From: JAVBLQ01 sp031553435
GTDB taxonomy: Bacteria; Bacteroidota; Bacteroidia; Bacteroidales; Azobacteroidaceae
Direction of reading: 5' to 3'
Length of the DNA: 40,809 bases
Assembly: GCA_031553435.1 (NCBI GenBank)
Contig: JAVBLQ010000051.1
Coordinates: forward strand, 1-40,809
A program made the position numbers and the translations under genes. Within the stretch, counting starts at the first letter, position 1, and each line of letters opens with the position of its first letter. The notes below the pieces were generated by a model. The model was not told where the DNA came from. It saw only the letters and a program-made list of their open reading frames with translations, and ran no database searches. Below, piece by piece: positions 23,882 to 32,801 of the stretch.

Positions 23882-26533
23882 TTATGATCCGGACAAATAA
23901 ACACAATCCACAATATGTGTTCCGGCTTCGAGTTGTATCACCTTTTCCCCTTTCACAAATGCAGGAAGATAAAGAGTAGCCGTGCTATTGGCAGGAACAA
24001 CAACCTCATATTTTATATGCTTTCCTTTCCACTCCCACTTCGATACGATTTCTCCATAGGGAGATTGATGGCGCGCTTCGAAGTGTTTCAATTCACGTAC
24101 AAAGTTCGGACGCAAAACGATGTGGCTGAAGCCGGGTTGTTCCGGGTCGGGAAATATGCCTCCCAATCCTTTATAGAACCATCCGCCTATTTCACCGAAC
24201 ATCATGTGGTTATCCGAGATATCCCGTTCGGCCTTTAAATCCCAGTTTTCCAATAGGGTAGTGGCGCCGTTCACAATCCACCATCCCCAGGAGGGATAGG
24301 TGTTTTGCGCCGCTACTTTATAAGCCACATCCGGATAACCGTTTTCGCTCAGCGCGTTCAGTATGGCTTTAGCTCCCAATACGCCCACATCCAGATGGAA
24401 ACCGGCTTCTTCTACTTTCTTTGCAAGATTTTGTGCTACTAAAGGTATTGTCTCTTCCGGCACCACTTTCCATTGCAACGGAACGCTCAGCTCTGTTTGT
24501 GTGCCTGAGGCATAAACTCCCGTCTCTCTATTCAGGTATTTGTTGTTAATGGCGTCTTTAATCTTTTCGGCCAAAGCGGAATAATGCCGGTAATCGTCTT
24601 CATTATTAAATAGCCTGGCGGCATTAGCCAGGATTTTCGTATCTACATAAAAATATATGGAAGAGGTCAGTTCCAGATTGGACTGCGATTTCACCGGAAC
24701 CCAGTCGCCGCGCCCCCATGAAGTCAGTCCGGATGGACTGGTACAGTCTACATAGTTCACATAACGTTTGATATTTTCATAACAATCAGCCAACAACTTG
24801 CTGTCGCCATAGAAAAGATAGATGTTCCAGGGGATAATGGCAATCGTGCTTGTCCAGTCCAAGCCGTTGGCAGTTCCATATCCCCATCCGCCTGTCGGTA
24901 TAATATCCGGCAGTACTCCATTGGGTTGTTGTTCGTCGCGGTGGTCGGCCAGCCATTTTTCGTAGACAGTAATTCCGTCGAAATTATACAATGCCGTTTC
25001 AATGGCAAAATGTCCGTCGCCCGTCCATCCGTTTTTCTCCCGTTGGGGGCAGTCGGTAGGATATCCCATCAGGTTCGACAGGTAAGCATTGTTGGTAGCC
25101 AGCCAGAGTTTGTTTACCAATTCGCTGGAGGTTTTGATTGTTCCTGCCGGAGCCACATCGCTGTGCATGAAATAAGCCGTAAGGCTGTTTTGATTGAGTT
25201 CTATGGGTTTGCTACCGGTTACCTCCACATAGCGGAAACCTTTATAATTGAACTTTGCCATCAATTGGTCTTCGCCTTTGCCGCTTAAGATCAGCATATC
25301 GGTTTGGAAAGGATCTTTCTCTTTATCGCCTCTGTAATAGACATCAATGTTGGACATATCGATATGTCCGCCGGCATGCAGGCGTTCCCCGTGTTTTATT
25401 CTTATTTCCGTGCCTGCTTCTCCCGACACTTTTATGTGGGTTACTCCCGCCATATTTTGTCCGAAGTCGAAAACATAAGTTTTTTCATCGATCTTCTTCA
25501 TTGATTTGGCCGGTAGAGTCAATACATTCCGGATGGGTTGTATCTGTTGGGCGGTAAGATTGGCTGATGGCGCTGATCTGTAGCCTACTCCATGCCATTG
25601 GGAGTCGTCGAAACCCGGAGTGTTCCAGTCTTTTTGTTCAAGACGTGCGTCATAGTGTTCTCCAGTGTATATGCTGTTAAAGATGAGGGATCCGGATGAT
25701 GTTTTCCAGCTAAGGTCTGTAGGAATTACTACCGTACTTCCGTCGGTATAAGTGATGCGGATGTCCATGCAGAAGGCAGGACGGTTGCGCCAGGGCGCCC
25801 GGTCGAAATCCCATACCGCTTTCGATTGATGATTATACCAGCCGTTTCCTAAAAGTACGCCAACCGCGTTGTCGCCATTCCGAAGTTGCGTGGTAATATC
25901 GTAAGTTACATACAAATTTCGTCTGTCAAAACGAGTGTACATGGGGTCAAGCCGGTGGTTTCCAATCTTTTCACCATTTATATACAGCTCGTACAAACCT
26001 GCTACGGCAATGTATGCCCGTGCTGATTTTATTTCTTTATTCACCGGGAATTTTTTGCGAAAGTAAGGCGCCGGTTCATAATGAATGTCTTTTCCATCTC
26101 CTATCCAAGCGCCTTGCCAGTTTTCAATATTCATCATTCCCGTTTCAAAGGAACTAACGGCCGACGGACTTTCTTTGTTCTCCATATCCCAGACAATCAC
26201 TTTCCAGTAATATCTGGTAAAAGGAGTCAGTTTTTTGCCTGCATACACAACCAGGATATTATTTGCCGTCTGTTTTTTTGTATCCCAAGCGTCGCCTTTT
26301 CCGGCAAGCACATTCAGCGAATCCGTACCTACTATGATTCGATAAGCCGTTTGTTTAGCTCCTTGTCTGTTGTCACTTATCCGCCACGAAAGTCTGGGCG
26401 ACGGGTTGTCTATACCAATTGGATTATCCAGATGGTCACTGTGCAAGCCAACCGGAACACACAAAGGTTGTCCTTTTGTTGAGGTAATGCCAAGCATCAG
26501 GAAAACAAAAAAAAGATAGTTTTTCATTTGCAT
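23882..26533 (-). CDS. Secreted GH78 alpha-L-rhamnosidase
   Basis: 883 residues; the start at 26533 or the ATG two codons inside (26527) are equally possible. Signal peptide (YLFFVFLMLGITSTKGQ). Domain order fits GH78: an N-terminal Ig-like part (LDNPIGIDNPSPRLSWRISD), a jelly-roll with lectin-like ELYINGEKIGNHRLDP, a concanavalin-like domain, and an (alpha/alpha)6 barrel from about residue 460 with the hallmark DCPQREKNGWTGD (acid/base region, ~residues 493-506). MMFGEIGGWFYKGLGGI and a C-terminal beta domain follow. It removes terminal L-rhamnose from plant glycans or glycosides. It is transcribed away from the GH127 operon. Confidence 0.92.
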   Translation of the reverse strand: MQMKNYLFFVFLMLGITSTKGQPLCVPVGLHSDHLDNPIGIDNPSPRLSWRISDNRQGAKQTAYRIIVGTDSLNVLAGKGDAWDTKKQTANNILVVYAGKKLTPFTRYYWKVIVWDMENKESPSAVSSFETGMMNIENWQGAWIGDGKDIHYEPAPYFRKKFPVNKEIKSARAYIAVAGLYELYINGEKIGNHRLDPMYTRFDRRNLYVTYDITTQLRNGDNAVGVLLGNGWYNHQSKAVWDFDRAPWRNRPAFCMDIRITYTDGSTVVIPTDLSWKTSSGSLIFNSIYTGEHYDARLEQKDWNTPGFDDSQWHGVGYRSAPSANLTAQQIQPIRNVLTLPAKSMKKIDEKTYVFDFGQNMAGVTHIKVSGEAGTEIRIKHGERLHAGGHIDMSNIDVYYRGDKEKDPFQTDMLILSGKGEDQLMAKFNYKGFRYVEVTGSKPIELNQNSLTAYFMHSDVAPAGTIKTSSELVNKLWLATNNAYLSNLMGYPTDCPQREKNGWTGDGHFAIETALYNFDGITVYEKWLADHRDEQQPNGVLPDIIPTGGWGYGTANGLDWTSTIAIIPWNIYLFYGDSKLLADCYENIKRYVNYVDCTSPSGLTSWGRGDWVPVKSQSNLELTSSIYFYVDTKILANAARLFNNEDDYRHYSALAEKIKDAINNKYLNRETGVYASGTQTELSVPLQWKVVPEETIPLVAQNLAKKVEEAGFHLDVGVLGAKAILNALSENGYPDVAYKVAAQNTYPSWGWWIVNGATTLLENWDLKAERDISDNHMMFGEIGGWFYKGLGGIFPDPEQPGFSHIVLRPNFVRELKHFEARHQSPYGEIVSKWEWKGKHIKYEVVVPANSTATLYLPAFVKGEKVIQLEAGTHIVDCVYLSGS

Positions 26534-26840
26534 ACTCTGTATATTAAAAAAGCAGTAGCTTTTTGTGTGTAGTTGTTGTTATTCTTCCGGTTTGTCCAGT
26601 TTTCTTTCAATACGTTTTATCTCTTTATCAAAGCCGGATTCAAACAAACGGTCTTGTTGAGAATGTCATTTATCATTTGGCAAATGTTTTCCGGCCAGAT
26701 GTTGCAAAAATAAAATATTATTTAATATGATGAAAGATATTGTTTGTTAAGTACATCGCAACAATTAGTTTATATCATTTTTTCCGGTAAATTTAATTAT
26801 GTCACATACTCAGTATTAAAATTATCCTTTACTCTATTTC

Positions 26841-26915
26841 CGCAAACATAAATTTGCTCAGCGGGAGACTTGCGACATTGTCGCAAACGTAAATTTGCTC
26901 AGGCGCAGACTTGCG
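26841..26915. repeat. Two tandem 34-bp imperfect repeats with palindromic ends
   Basis: Copies at 26841-26874 and 26882-26915 share CGCAAAC[A/G]TAAATTTGCTC and AGACTTGCG, differing at a few positions. Each unit starts CGCAA and ends TTGCG, and the pair is bounded by TTCCGCAA and TTGCGGAA, so the block can fold as single or nested hairpins. Confidence 0.7.
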
Positions 26916-27213
26916 GAAGCTATGGAACAGCACTTTACGCATAAAGGCAGGATAAAAACCGGAATAAACTCTCAGGAAAAGAATAAGAGAAGAAAGTTTC
27001 TTCACCAGGTTTATGGGTATATGATAAGATTTTGATTTGCTATGATTAATGATTATCTGTAAAATAATATAAACTAATTTGTGGCACATACTTATTTTCA
27101 AAAAATCTCTGATTTGAGAACGCTTTAAATCAGGAATTTTTATGTTATCATTCCCGAATATATTTCCTGAAAATTAAAATTTTTAAATTCGTTGTCAGAT
27201 AAGGGCAGTCTAC

Positions 27214-27246
27214 TATCTGATAAATACAAATATCGCTTATCAGATA
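27214..27246. promoter_or_regulatory. TATCTGATAA/TTATCAGATA dyad upstream of the GH127 operon
   Basis: TATCTGATAA (27214-27223) and TTATCAGATA (27237-27246) are perfect inverted copies 13 nt apart, and a third partial copy, TGTCAGATAA, is at 27194-27203. They lie 140-190 bp before the GH127 start, a position suited to an operator. No regulator gene is nearby. Confidence 0.4.
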
Positions 27247-27385
27247 CAAAGCAACAAGGTTCAGCCCGGACAATTCTTTAAATATCTGCTTATTTTGCAA
27301 AATATGTTCCTTTTTTTGTAATTTGCGATACATAATATACAAACAAATATTCACATATTTGTAAGTTGAAAAACATAAATTTCCA

Positions 27386-29443
27386 ATGAAAAACTTGATC
27401 TTGTCTATTTCTGTTTTGGGAAGCCTTATATTTGCAGGTTGTGATTCCTCCCGGAAAGATATTTGTGAAGTAGTAGAACGTCCGGCGATGGGCGTGCCTG
27501 GTTGTAATAATTATACCGGTAATCGCTCGCCTTTGATGCCGGAAGCATTTATCAAACTTCCTGTGGGAAGTATTGAGCCAGGGGGATGGCTCAAGAAATA
27601 CATGGAACTCCAACGCGATGGCTTGACAGGCCACTTAGGAGAAATCAGCGCCTGGTTGCAAAAAGATGGCAATGCCTGGTTGAGTCCTGACGGAAAAGGA
27701 GAATACGGCTGGGAGGAAGTTCCATACTGGCTTAAAGGATACGGAAATCTGGCTTATATTCTGAAAGACAGGCAAATGATTGATGAAACCAAAATCTGGA
27801 TTGACGCCGCTCTGAACAGTCAACGCGAAGACGGTTACTTCGGCCCCTGGGTGGAGAAAAACGGGAAACCCGATGTGTGGGGAAACATGATCATGTTGTG
27901 GTGCATTCAATCTTATTACGAATATACCGGTGATGAACGTGTGATTCCTTTCATGACAAAATATTTTCAATGGGAAAACAACCTGGCTGATGATTTGTTC
28001 CTCGAAGATTACTGGGAGAACAGCAGGGGAGGGGATAACCTCTACAGCGTTTACTGGTTGTATAATATCACCGGAGACAAATTTTTACTTGATTTAGCGG
28101 AAAAAATTCACCGGAATACTGCCGACTGGACTCAGAAAGACAATCTGCCCAACTGGCATAACGTGAATATCGCGCAATCTTTCAGGGAACCGGCAACTTA
28201 TTATCTGCAAACACACGATTCAACTCATTTGGCCGCGACATACAATGTTCATTTCCTTATTCGTAAATTGTATGGACAAGTTCCGGGCGGAATGTTCGGA
28301 GGTGACGAAAATAGCCGTCCGGGTTATCACGATCCCCGGCAGGGAGTTGAAACCTGCGGTATGGTGGAACAAATGTCGTCGGATGAAATTTTATTCCGTA
28401 TTACGGGAGATCCTTTTTGGGCCGATCATTGCGAAGAAGTAGCTTTCAATTCCTATCCGGCTGCAGTGATGCCCGATTTTAAAGCATTACACTATATTAC
28501 ATCCCCTAATATGGTTGTTTGCGATGATAAAAATCACCATCCGGGAATTGATAATGGAGGCCCGTTCCTGATAATGAATCCGTTTAGCAGTCGTTGTTGC
28601 CAGCATAACCATACGCAAGGTTGGCCTTATTATGCGGAAAACCTTTGGATGGCTACTCCCGATAATGGTTTGGTTACTGCGCTTTACGCCGAAAGTACGG
28701 TAAATGCCAAAGTGGGTAAAGGTAAATCCGTAACATTCTCACAAAAAACGAATTATCCTTTTGAAGATAAAATACGGATTGAAATGAAAGAAGGAGACAA
28801 TGTTCATTTCCCTCTTTATTTACGCATTCCTGAATGGTGCGATAACGCTTCGGTTTCTTTGAATGGCGAAAAATTGAATATACAACCGAAAGCTTCACGC
28901 TATGTGAAATTGGATCGTTCCTGGAAAACCGGTGATGTCGTGGAATTGGAATTCCCCATGCATTTAAAATTAGACACCTGGGCGCAAAACGGAAATTCAG
29001 TCAGTGTGAGTTATGGCCCATTGACTTATTCCCTGAAAGTAGATGAAAAATACGTGGAACGAAGCAGCGTGGAAACTGCTATCTGGGATTCTAAATGGCA
29101 AAAAAATGCAAATCCGGAAGAATGGCCTTCTTTCGAAATATTCCCCAATTCATCATGGAATTATGCTTTATTAGTCAATAAAAATAACCTGGAGGAATCG
29201 TTTGAGGTGGTTAAAAAAGCCTGGCCGGAAGATAATTTTCCTTTCACTCCGCAGGCTGTACCGGTTGAGATAAAAGCCAAAGGCATAAAAGTTCCAGAAT
29301 GGAAGATTGACCAATACGGCCTTTGTTCTTTTGTGCCGCAAAGCCCTGTTGCAATTATTCAAAAAGAAACACCTGAAGAAATCGTATTGATTCCGATGGG
29401 AGCTGCCCGGTTGAGAATATCGGCATTTCCTACTACTAAATAA
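27386..29443 (+). CDS. GH127-type (DUF1680) glycosidase lipoprotein
   Basis: 685 residues. A lipoprotein signal ends at LIFAGCDSS. An (alpha/alpha)6 barrel (~50-450) carries GVETCGMVEQ and FSSRCCQHN. By comparison with HypBA1 (beta-L-arabinofuranosidase), whose zinc is bound by Glu338, Cys340, Cys417 and Cys418, the counterparts here are Glu322, Cys324, Cys404 and Cys405, all present. The second Cys of the pair is the nucleophile in that family. Two beta domains follow. DUF1680 enzymes release beta-L-arabinofuranose or related sugars; the exact substrate is not readable. First gene of a four-gene plus-strand operon. Confidence 0.88.
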   Translation: MKNLILSISVLGSLIFAGCDSSRKDICEVVERPAMGVPGCNNYTGNRSPLMPEAFIKLPVGSIEPGGWLKKYMELQRDGLTGHLGEISAWLQKDGNAWLSPDGKGEYGWEEVPYWLKGYGNLAYILKDRQMIDETKIWIDAALNSQREDGYFGPWVEKNGKPDVWGNMIMLWCIQSYYEYTGDERVIPFMTKYFQWENNLADDLFLEDYWENSRGGDNLYSVYWLYNITGDKFLLDLAEKIHRNTADWTQKDNLPNWHNVNIAQSFREPATYYLQTHDSTHLAATYNVHFLIRKLYGQVPGGMFGGDENSRPGYHDPRQGVETCGMVEQMSSDEILFRITGDPFWADHCEEVAFNSYPAAVMPDFKALHYITSPNMVVCDDKNHHPGIDNGGPFLIMNPFSSRCCQHNHTQGWPYYAENLWMATPDNGLVTALYAESTVNAKVGKGKSVTFSQKTNYPFEDKIRIEMKEGDNVHFPLYLRIPEWCDNASVSLNGEKLNIQPKASRYVKLDRSWKTGDVVELEFPMHLKLDTWAQNGNSVSVSYGPLTYSLKVDEKYVERSSVETAIWDSKWQKNANPEEWPSFEIFPNSSWNYALLVNKNNLEESFEVVKKAWPEDNFPFTPQAVPVEIKAKGIKVPEWKIDQYGLCSFVPQSPVAIIQKETPEEIVLIPMGAARLRISAFPTTK

Positions 29444-29474
29444 ACATAAAATCACATATATCAACATTATTAAT

Positions 29475-30944
29475 ATGAAAAAGACTTCAAAAAAGATTCT
29501 AACTTTATTTTGTTTTTGTTTTGTTTTTACCGGCTTGTTTACTCTTAAAGCAGGCGTTTTAAACGTGAATATGGAATTGGCGAATGACAATACATATGTG
29601 TCACAACGTCCTGCAGAAAAAGACCGCCTGTTTAAATCCAAAGCAGTGGAAAGTAAAATACAGGAAGTAGTAAAAAAACTGAGCAACCCTCGTTTGGCCT
29701 GGATGTTTGCCAATTGTTTCCCTAACACATTGGATACCACTGTTCGTTATTATAAAGACAATGGAGAAGATGACACATTAGTGTATACCGGTGATATCCA
29801 TGCGATGTGGTTGCGTGACTCGGGAGCACAGGTTTTTCCTTATATCCAATTGGCAAACAAAGACCCTGAACTGAAAAAAATGTTACGGGGAACAATCTTG
29901 CGTCAATTCAAATGTATTATTCTCGATCCTTACGCGAATGCTTTTCTGGATCCGCACGATCCGAATCCCGATCATCAATGGATGACAGATAAAACAGATA
30001 TGAAACTGGAACTGCATGAACGTAAATGGGAAATCGACTCTCTTTGCTATGTTATCCGCTTGGCTTATCAATATTGGATGGTAACCGGAGATGCAAGCAT
30101 TTTTGGTAAAGAATGGGAGCAAGCTATTGCTTTAGTTCTTAAAACATTCAAAGAACAACAAAAGAAAGACGGTCATGGCCCGTACACATTCCAACGGCAA
30201 ACAGAGAGAGCATTGGATACAATGACCAACAACGGTATGGGAAATCCGGTGAAGCCGGTGGGTTTGATTGCTTCTGCTTTCCGCCCGTCAGACGATGCTA
30301 CAACTTTCCAATTTCTGATTCCTTCCAATTTCTTTGCAGTAACCTCTTTGCGCAAAGCTGCCGAAATATCGGAAAAAGTAACTAAAAACAATACTACCGC
30401 CAAACAATGTACTGATTTGGCCGCGGAAGTCGAAACTGCCTTGAAACAATATGCCGTATATAATCACCCGAAATATGGTAAAATTTATGCTTTCGAAGTA
30501 GATGGCTTTGGGAATCAATTATTGATGGACGATGCCAATGTGCCGAGCTTATTGGCTATGCCCTATTTAGGAGATGTAAATATCAATGACCCTATTTATC
30601 AGAATACCCGTAAATTTGTTTGGAGTGGAGACAATCCTTATTTCTTCAAAGGAACAGCCGGCGAAGGAATCGGTGGACCACACATCGGTTATGATATGAT
30701 CTGGCCGATGAGTATCATGATGAAAGCTTTCACCAGCCAGAATGACGAAGAAATCAAATGGTGTATTACAACGTTGATGAAAACGGATGCAGGAACCGGA
30801 TTTATGCATGAATCATTCAATAAAAACGATCCTGCCAACTTTACCCGTGCTTGGTTTGCATGGCAAAATACCTTATTCGGAGAATTGATCATTAAATTGA
30901 TCGATGAAGGCAAGTTGAATTTGTTAAATAGTATTGAGAACTAA
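29475..30944 (+). CDS. GH125 exo-alpha-mannosidase
   Basis: 489 residues with an N-terminal signal sequence (ILTLFCFCFVFTGLFTL). GDIHAMWLRDSGAQVFPY, ILDPYANAFLDPHDPNPDH, LHERKWEIDSLCYVIRLAYQ, FRPSDDATTFQFLIPSNFF and GPHIGYDMIWPMSI are typical of GH125, metal-independent inverting exo-alpha-1,6-mannosidases with an (alpha/alpha)6 barrel. Known members act on mannose-containing N-glycans or mannans. It sits 31 nt after GH127 and 36 nt before GH2, so it is co-transcribed. A mannosidase beside arabinosidase and rhamnosidase genes suggests a mixed target such as plant glycoprotein, which is inference. Confidence 0.9.
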   Translation: MKKTSKKILTLFCFCFVFTGLFTLKAGVLNVNMELANDNTYVSQRPAEKDRLFKSKAVESKIQEVVKKLSNPRLAWMFANCFPNTLDTTVRYYKDNGEDDTLVYTGDIHAMWLRDSGAQVFPYIQLANKDPELKKMLRGTILRQFKCIILDPYANAFLDPHDPNPDHQWMTDKTDMKLELHERKWEIDSLCYVIRLAYQYWMVTGDASIFGKEWEQAIALVLKTFKEQQKKDGHGPYTFQRQTERALDTMTNNGMGNPVKPVGLIASAFRPSDDATTFQFLIPSNFFAVTSLRKAAEISEKVTKNNTTAKQCTDLAAEVETALKQYAVYNHPKYGKIYAFEVDGFGNQLLMDDANVPSLLAMPYLGDVNINDPIYQNTRKFVWSGDNPYFFKGTAGEGIGGPHIGYDMIWPMSIMMKAFTSQNDEEIKWCITTLMKTDAGTGFMHESFNKNDPANFTRAWFAWQNTLFGELIIKLIDEGKLNLLNSIEN

Positions 30945-30980
30945 TAAACTGTTTAAAATTCAACTTTCAATCTTTTACAT

Positions 30981-32795
30981 ATGAAACAATTAATTTTAAC
31001 GATAAGCATTGCATTTGGGATCCTGTTGAACGTATCAGCTCAATGGGCGCCGCAAGGGAACAAAATAAAAACGACATGGGCTTCAAAAACAGATCCCAAA
31101 TACGTGTTGCCCGAATATCCGCGCCCGATTATGGAACGTGCCGACTGGAAAAACCTGAATGGACTTTGGGATTATGCGATATTGCCGTTGGGGAAAAAAG
31201 AACCTCAATCATATGACGGAAAAATCCTGGTGCCTTTTGCCATAGAGTCCAGTCTTTCAGGAGTTATGAAGCGATTGGGGAGTAATGATGAATTATGGTA
31301 CAGACAATCATTTTCCATCCCCTCCAAATGGAAAGACAAATCAATTTTACTGCATTTCGGAGCCGTTGATTGGAAAGCGGATGTGTTTTTGAATGACATA
31401 AAAATCGGTTCACACACCGGAGGATATACTTCTTTCAGCTTTGATATCACCCCTTTCCTGAAACCCGGAGAGCAGAAACTGGTTGTGAAAGTTTGGGATG
31501 GTACCAATGAAGGATATCAACCTTGCGGAAAACAAGCCAATCATCCGGAAGGAATCTGGTATACTCCTGTTTCCGGAATCTGGCAAACCGTTTGGTTAGA
31601 GCCTGTTAATAATAAATATATTCAACAGATCAATACCGTTGCTGATATCGATAGAGGAAACTTAAACGTTGATGTATCAACCGTTAACGCTAAACCATCA
31701 GACATTGTTGAAGTGATCGTTAAAGATGGCGCTAAAATAGTTGCTTCGGGAAAATCAGTCTGTGGACAAAGTTTGCAACTAAATATTCCGGATGCTAAAT
31801 TATGGTCGCCTGAAAATCCCTTCTTGTACGATGTGGAAGTAAATCTGTTTGAAAAAGAGAAATTGCAGGATCAGGTGAAAAGCTACGCGGCTATGCGGAA
31901 AGTTTCCACCAAACGGGATAATAACGGTATTGTCCGTTTGCAGTTGAACAATAAGGATTATTTCCAATTTGGTCCGCTGGATCAGGGATGGTGGCCTGAT
32001 GGTTTGTATACAGCTCCAACTGATGAAGCTCTGAAATATGACATTCAGAAAACGAAAGATTTCGGCTTTAATATGATTCGCAAACACGTAAAAGTGGAAC
32101 CGCAACGTTGGTACACGCATTGTGACCGCATCGGGATGTTGGTTTGGCAAGATATGCCCAATGCTGACCGTGGTCCGGGTTGGGATCAGGATGGCTACTT
32201 TAAAGGCCCGGAATCTGTTCGCTCCACAGTATCCGAAAACAATCACCGGAAAGAATGGAAAGAAATTATAGACATGTTGAAACCTTATCCATCCATTGTG
32301 ACCTGGGTGCCTTTCAATGAATCATGGGGGCAGTTCAATACCATAGAAATTGCAGAATGGACTAAAGCCTACGATCCTTCCCGTCTGGTAAATCCGGCAA
32401 GTGGGGGTAATCATTACCGTACCGGAGATATGCTGGATATCCATCATTATCCACAACCCAAATACAGACTTTATGAGTCGGAAAGAGCCGTTGTGCTTGG
32501 AGAATACGGCGGAATCGGCTTGGCTATGGAAGGACATTTGTGGCAAACAGACAGAAACTGGGGATATGTTCAATTCAAGACTCCTAAAGAAGTGACCGAT
32601 AAGTATATTGAATATGCCGAAGAATTGAAAAAGTTGATTCGTACAGGTTTCTCAAGCGCTGTTTATACTCAGACGACCGATGTTGAAGGTGAAGTGAACG
32701 GATTGATCACCTACGACCGTAAAGAAGTGAAAATTGAAGAAGCCCGTCTTCGTAAAATCAATCAGGAAGTTTGTAATATGCTTCCATTAAAATAA
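30981..32795 (+). CDS. GH2-family beta-glycosidase
   Basis: 604 residues with a signal peptide ending near VSAQ. Domain order: sugar-binding jelly-roll (YPRPIMERADWKNLNGLWDY; WYRQSFSIPSKWKDKSILLH), an immunoglobulin-like beta domain, and a TIM barrel. The acid/base Glu447 lies in VPFNESWGQF and the nucleophile Glu508 in VLGEYGG. At ~600 residues it lacks the C-terminal domains of LacZ, so it is closer to short GH2 enzymes. Specificity (beta-galactosidase, beta-glucuronidase or other) cannot be told. Confidence 0.9.
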   Translation: MKQLILTISIAFGILLNVSAQWAPQGNKIKTTWASKTDPKYVLPEYPRPIMERADWKNLNGLWDYAILPLGKKEPQSYDGKILVPFAIESSLSGVMKRLGSNDELWYRQSFSIPSKWKDKSILLHFGAVDWKADVFLNDIKIGSHTGGYTSFSFDITPFLKPGEQKLVVKVWDGTNEGYQPCGKQANHPEGIWYTPVSGIWQTVWLEPVNNKYIQQINTVADIDRGNLNVDVSTVNAKPSDIVEVIVKDGAKIVASGKSVCGQSLQLNIPDAKLWSPENPFLYDVEVNLFEKEKLQDQVKSYAAMRKVSTKRDNNGIVRLQLNNKDYFQFGPLDQGWWPDGLYTAPTDEALKYDIQKTKDFGFNMIRKHVKVEPQRWYTHCDRIGMLVWQDMPNADRGPGWDQDGYFKGPESVRSTVSENNHRKEWKEIIDMLKPYPSIVTWVPFNESWGQFNTIEIAEWTKAYDPSRLVNPASGGNHYRTGDMLDIHHYPQPKYRLYESERAVVLGEYGGIGLAMEGHLWQTDRNWGYVQFKTPKEVTDKYIEYAEELKKLIRTGFSSAVYTQTTDVEGEVNGLITYDRKEVKIEEARLRKINQEVCNMLPLK

Positions 32796-32801
32796 TTCAA
32801 G

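Larger units (their letters stand above)
26534..27385. other. 850-bp divergent intergenic region between GH78 and GH127
   Basis: No gene is recognised. It contains the tandem repeat at 26841-26915, the TATCTGATAA dyad at 27214-27246, and a CTGATTT/AAATCAG stem at about 27112-27136. A minus-strand frame ending near 26617 (IWPENICQMINDILNK...) could be the tail of a lost gene upstream of the rhamnosidase, but I cannot assign it. Confidence 0.5.

Noticed and set aside
26617..26720. Tail of a lost gene upstream of the rhamnosidase (IWPENICQMINDILNK)
   Set aside because: The frame looks protein-like but is too short to assign, and the parallel frame is equally open; kept only as a remark.
26829..27101. 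Minus-strand 90-codon ORF in the intergenic region
   Set aside because: It runs through the tandem palindromic repeat, has no recognisable domain and shows no coding-like pattern.
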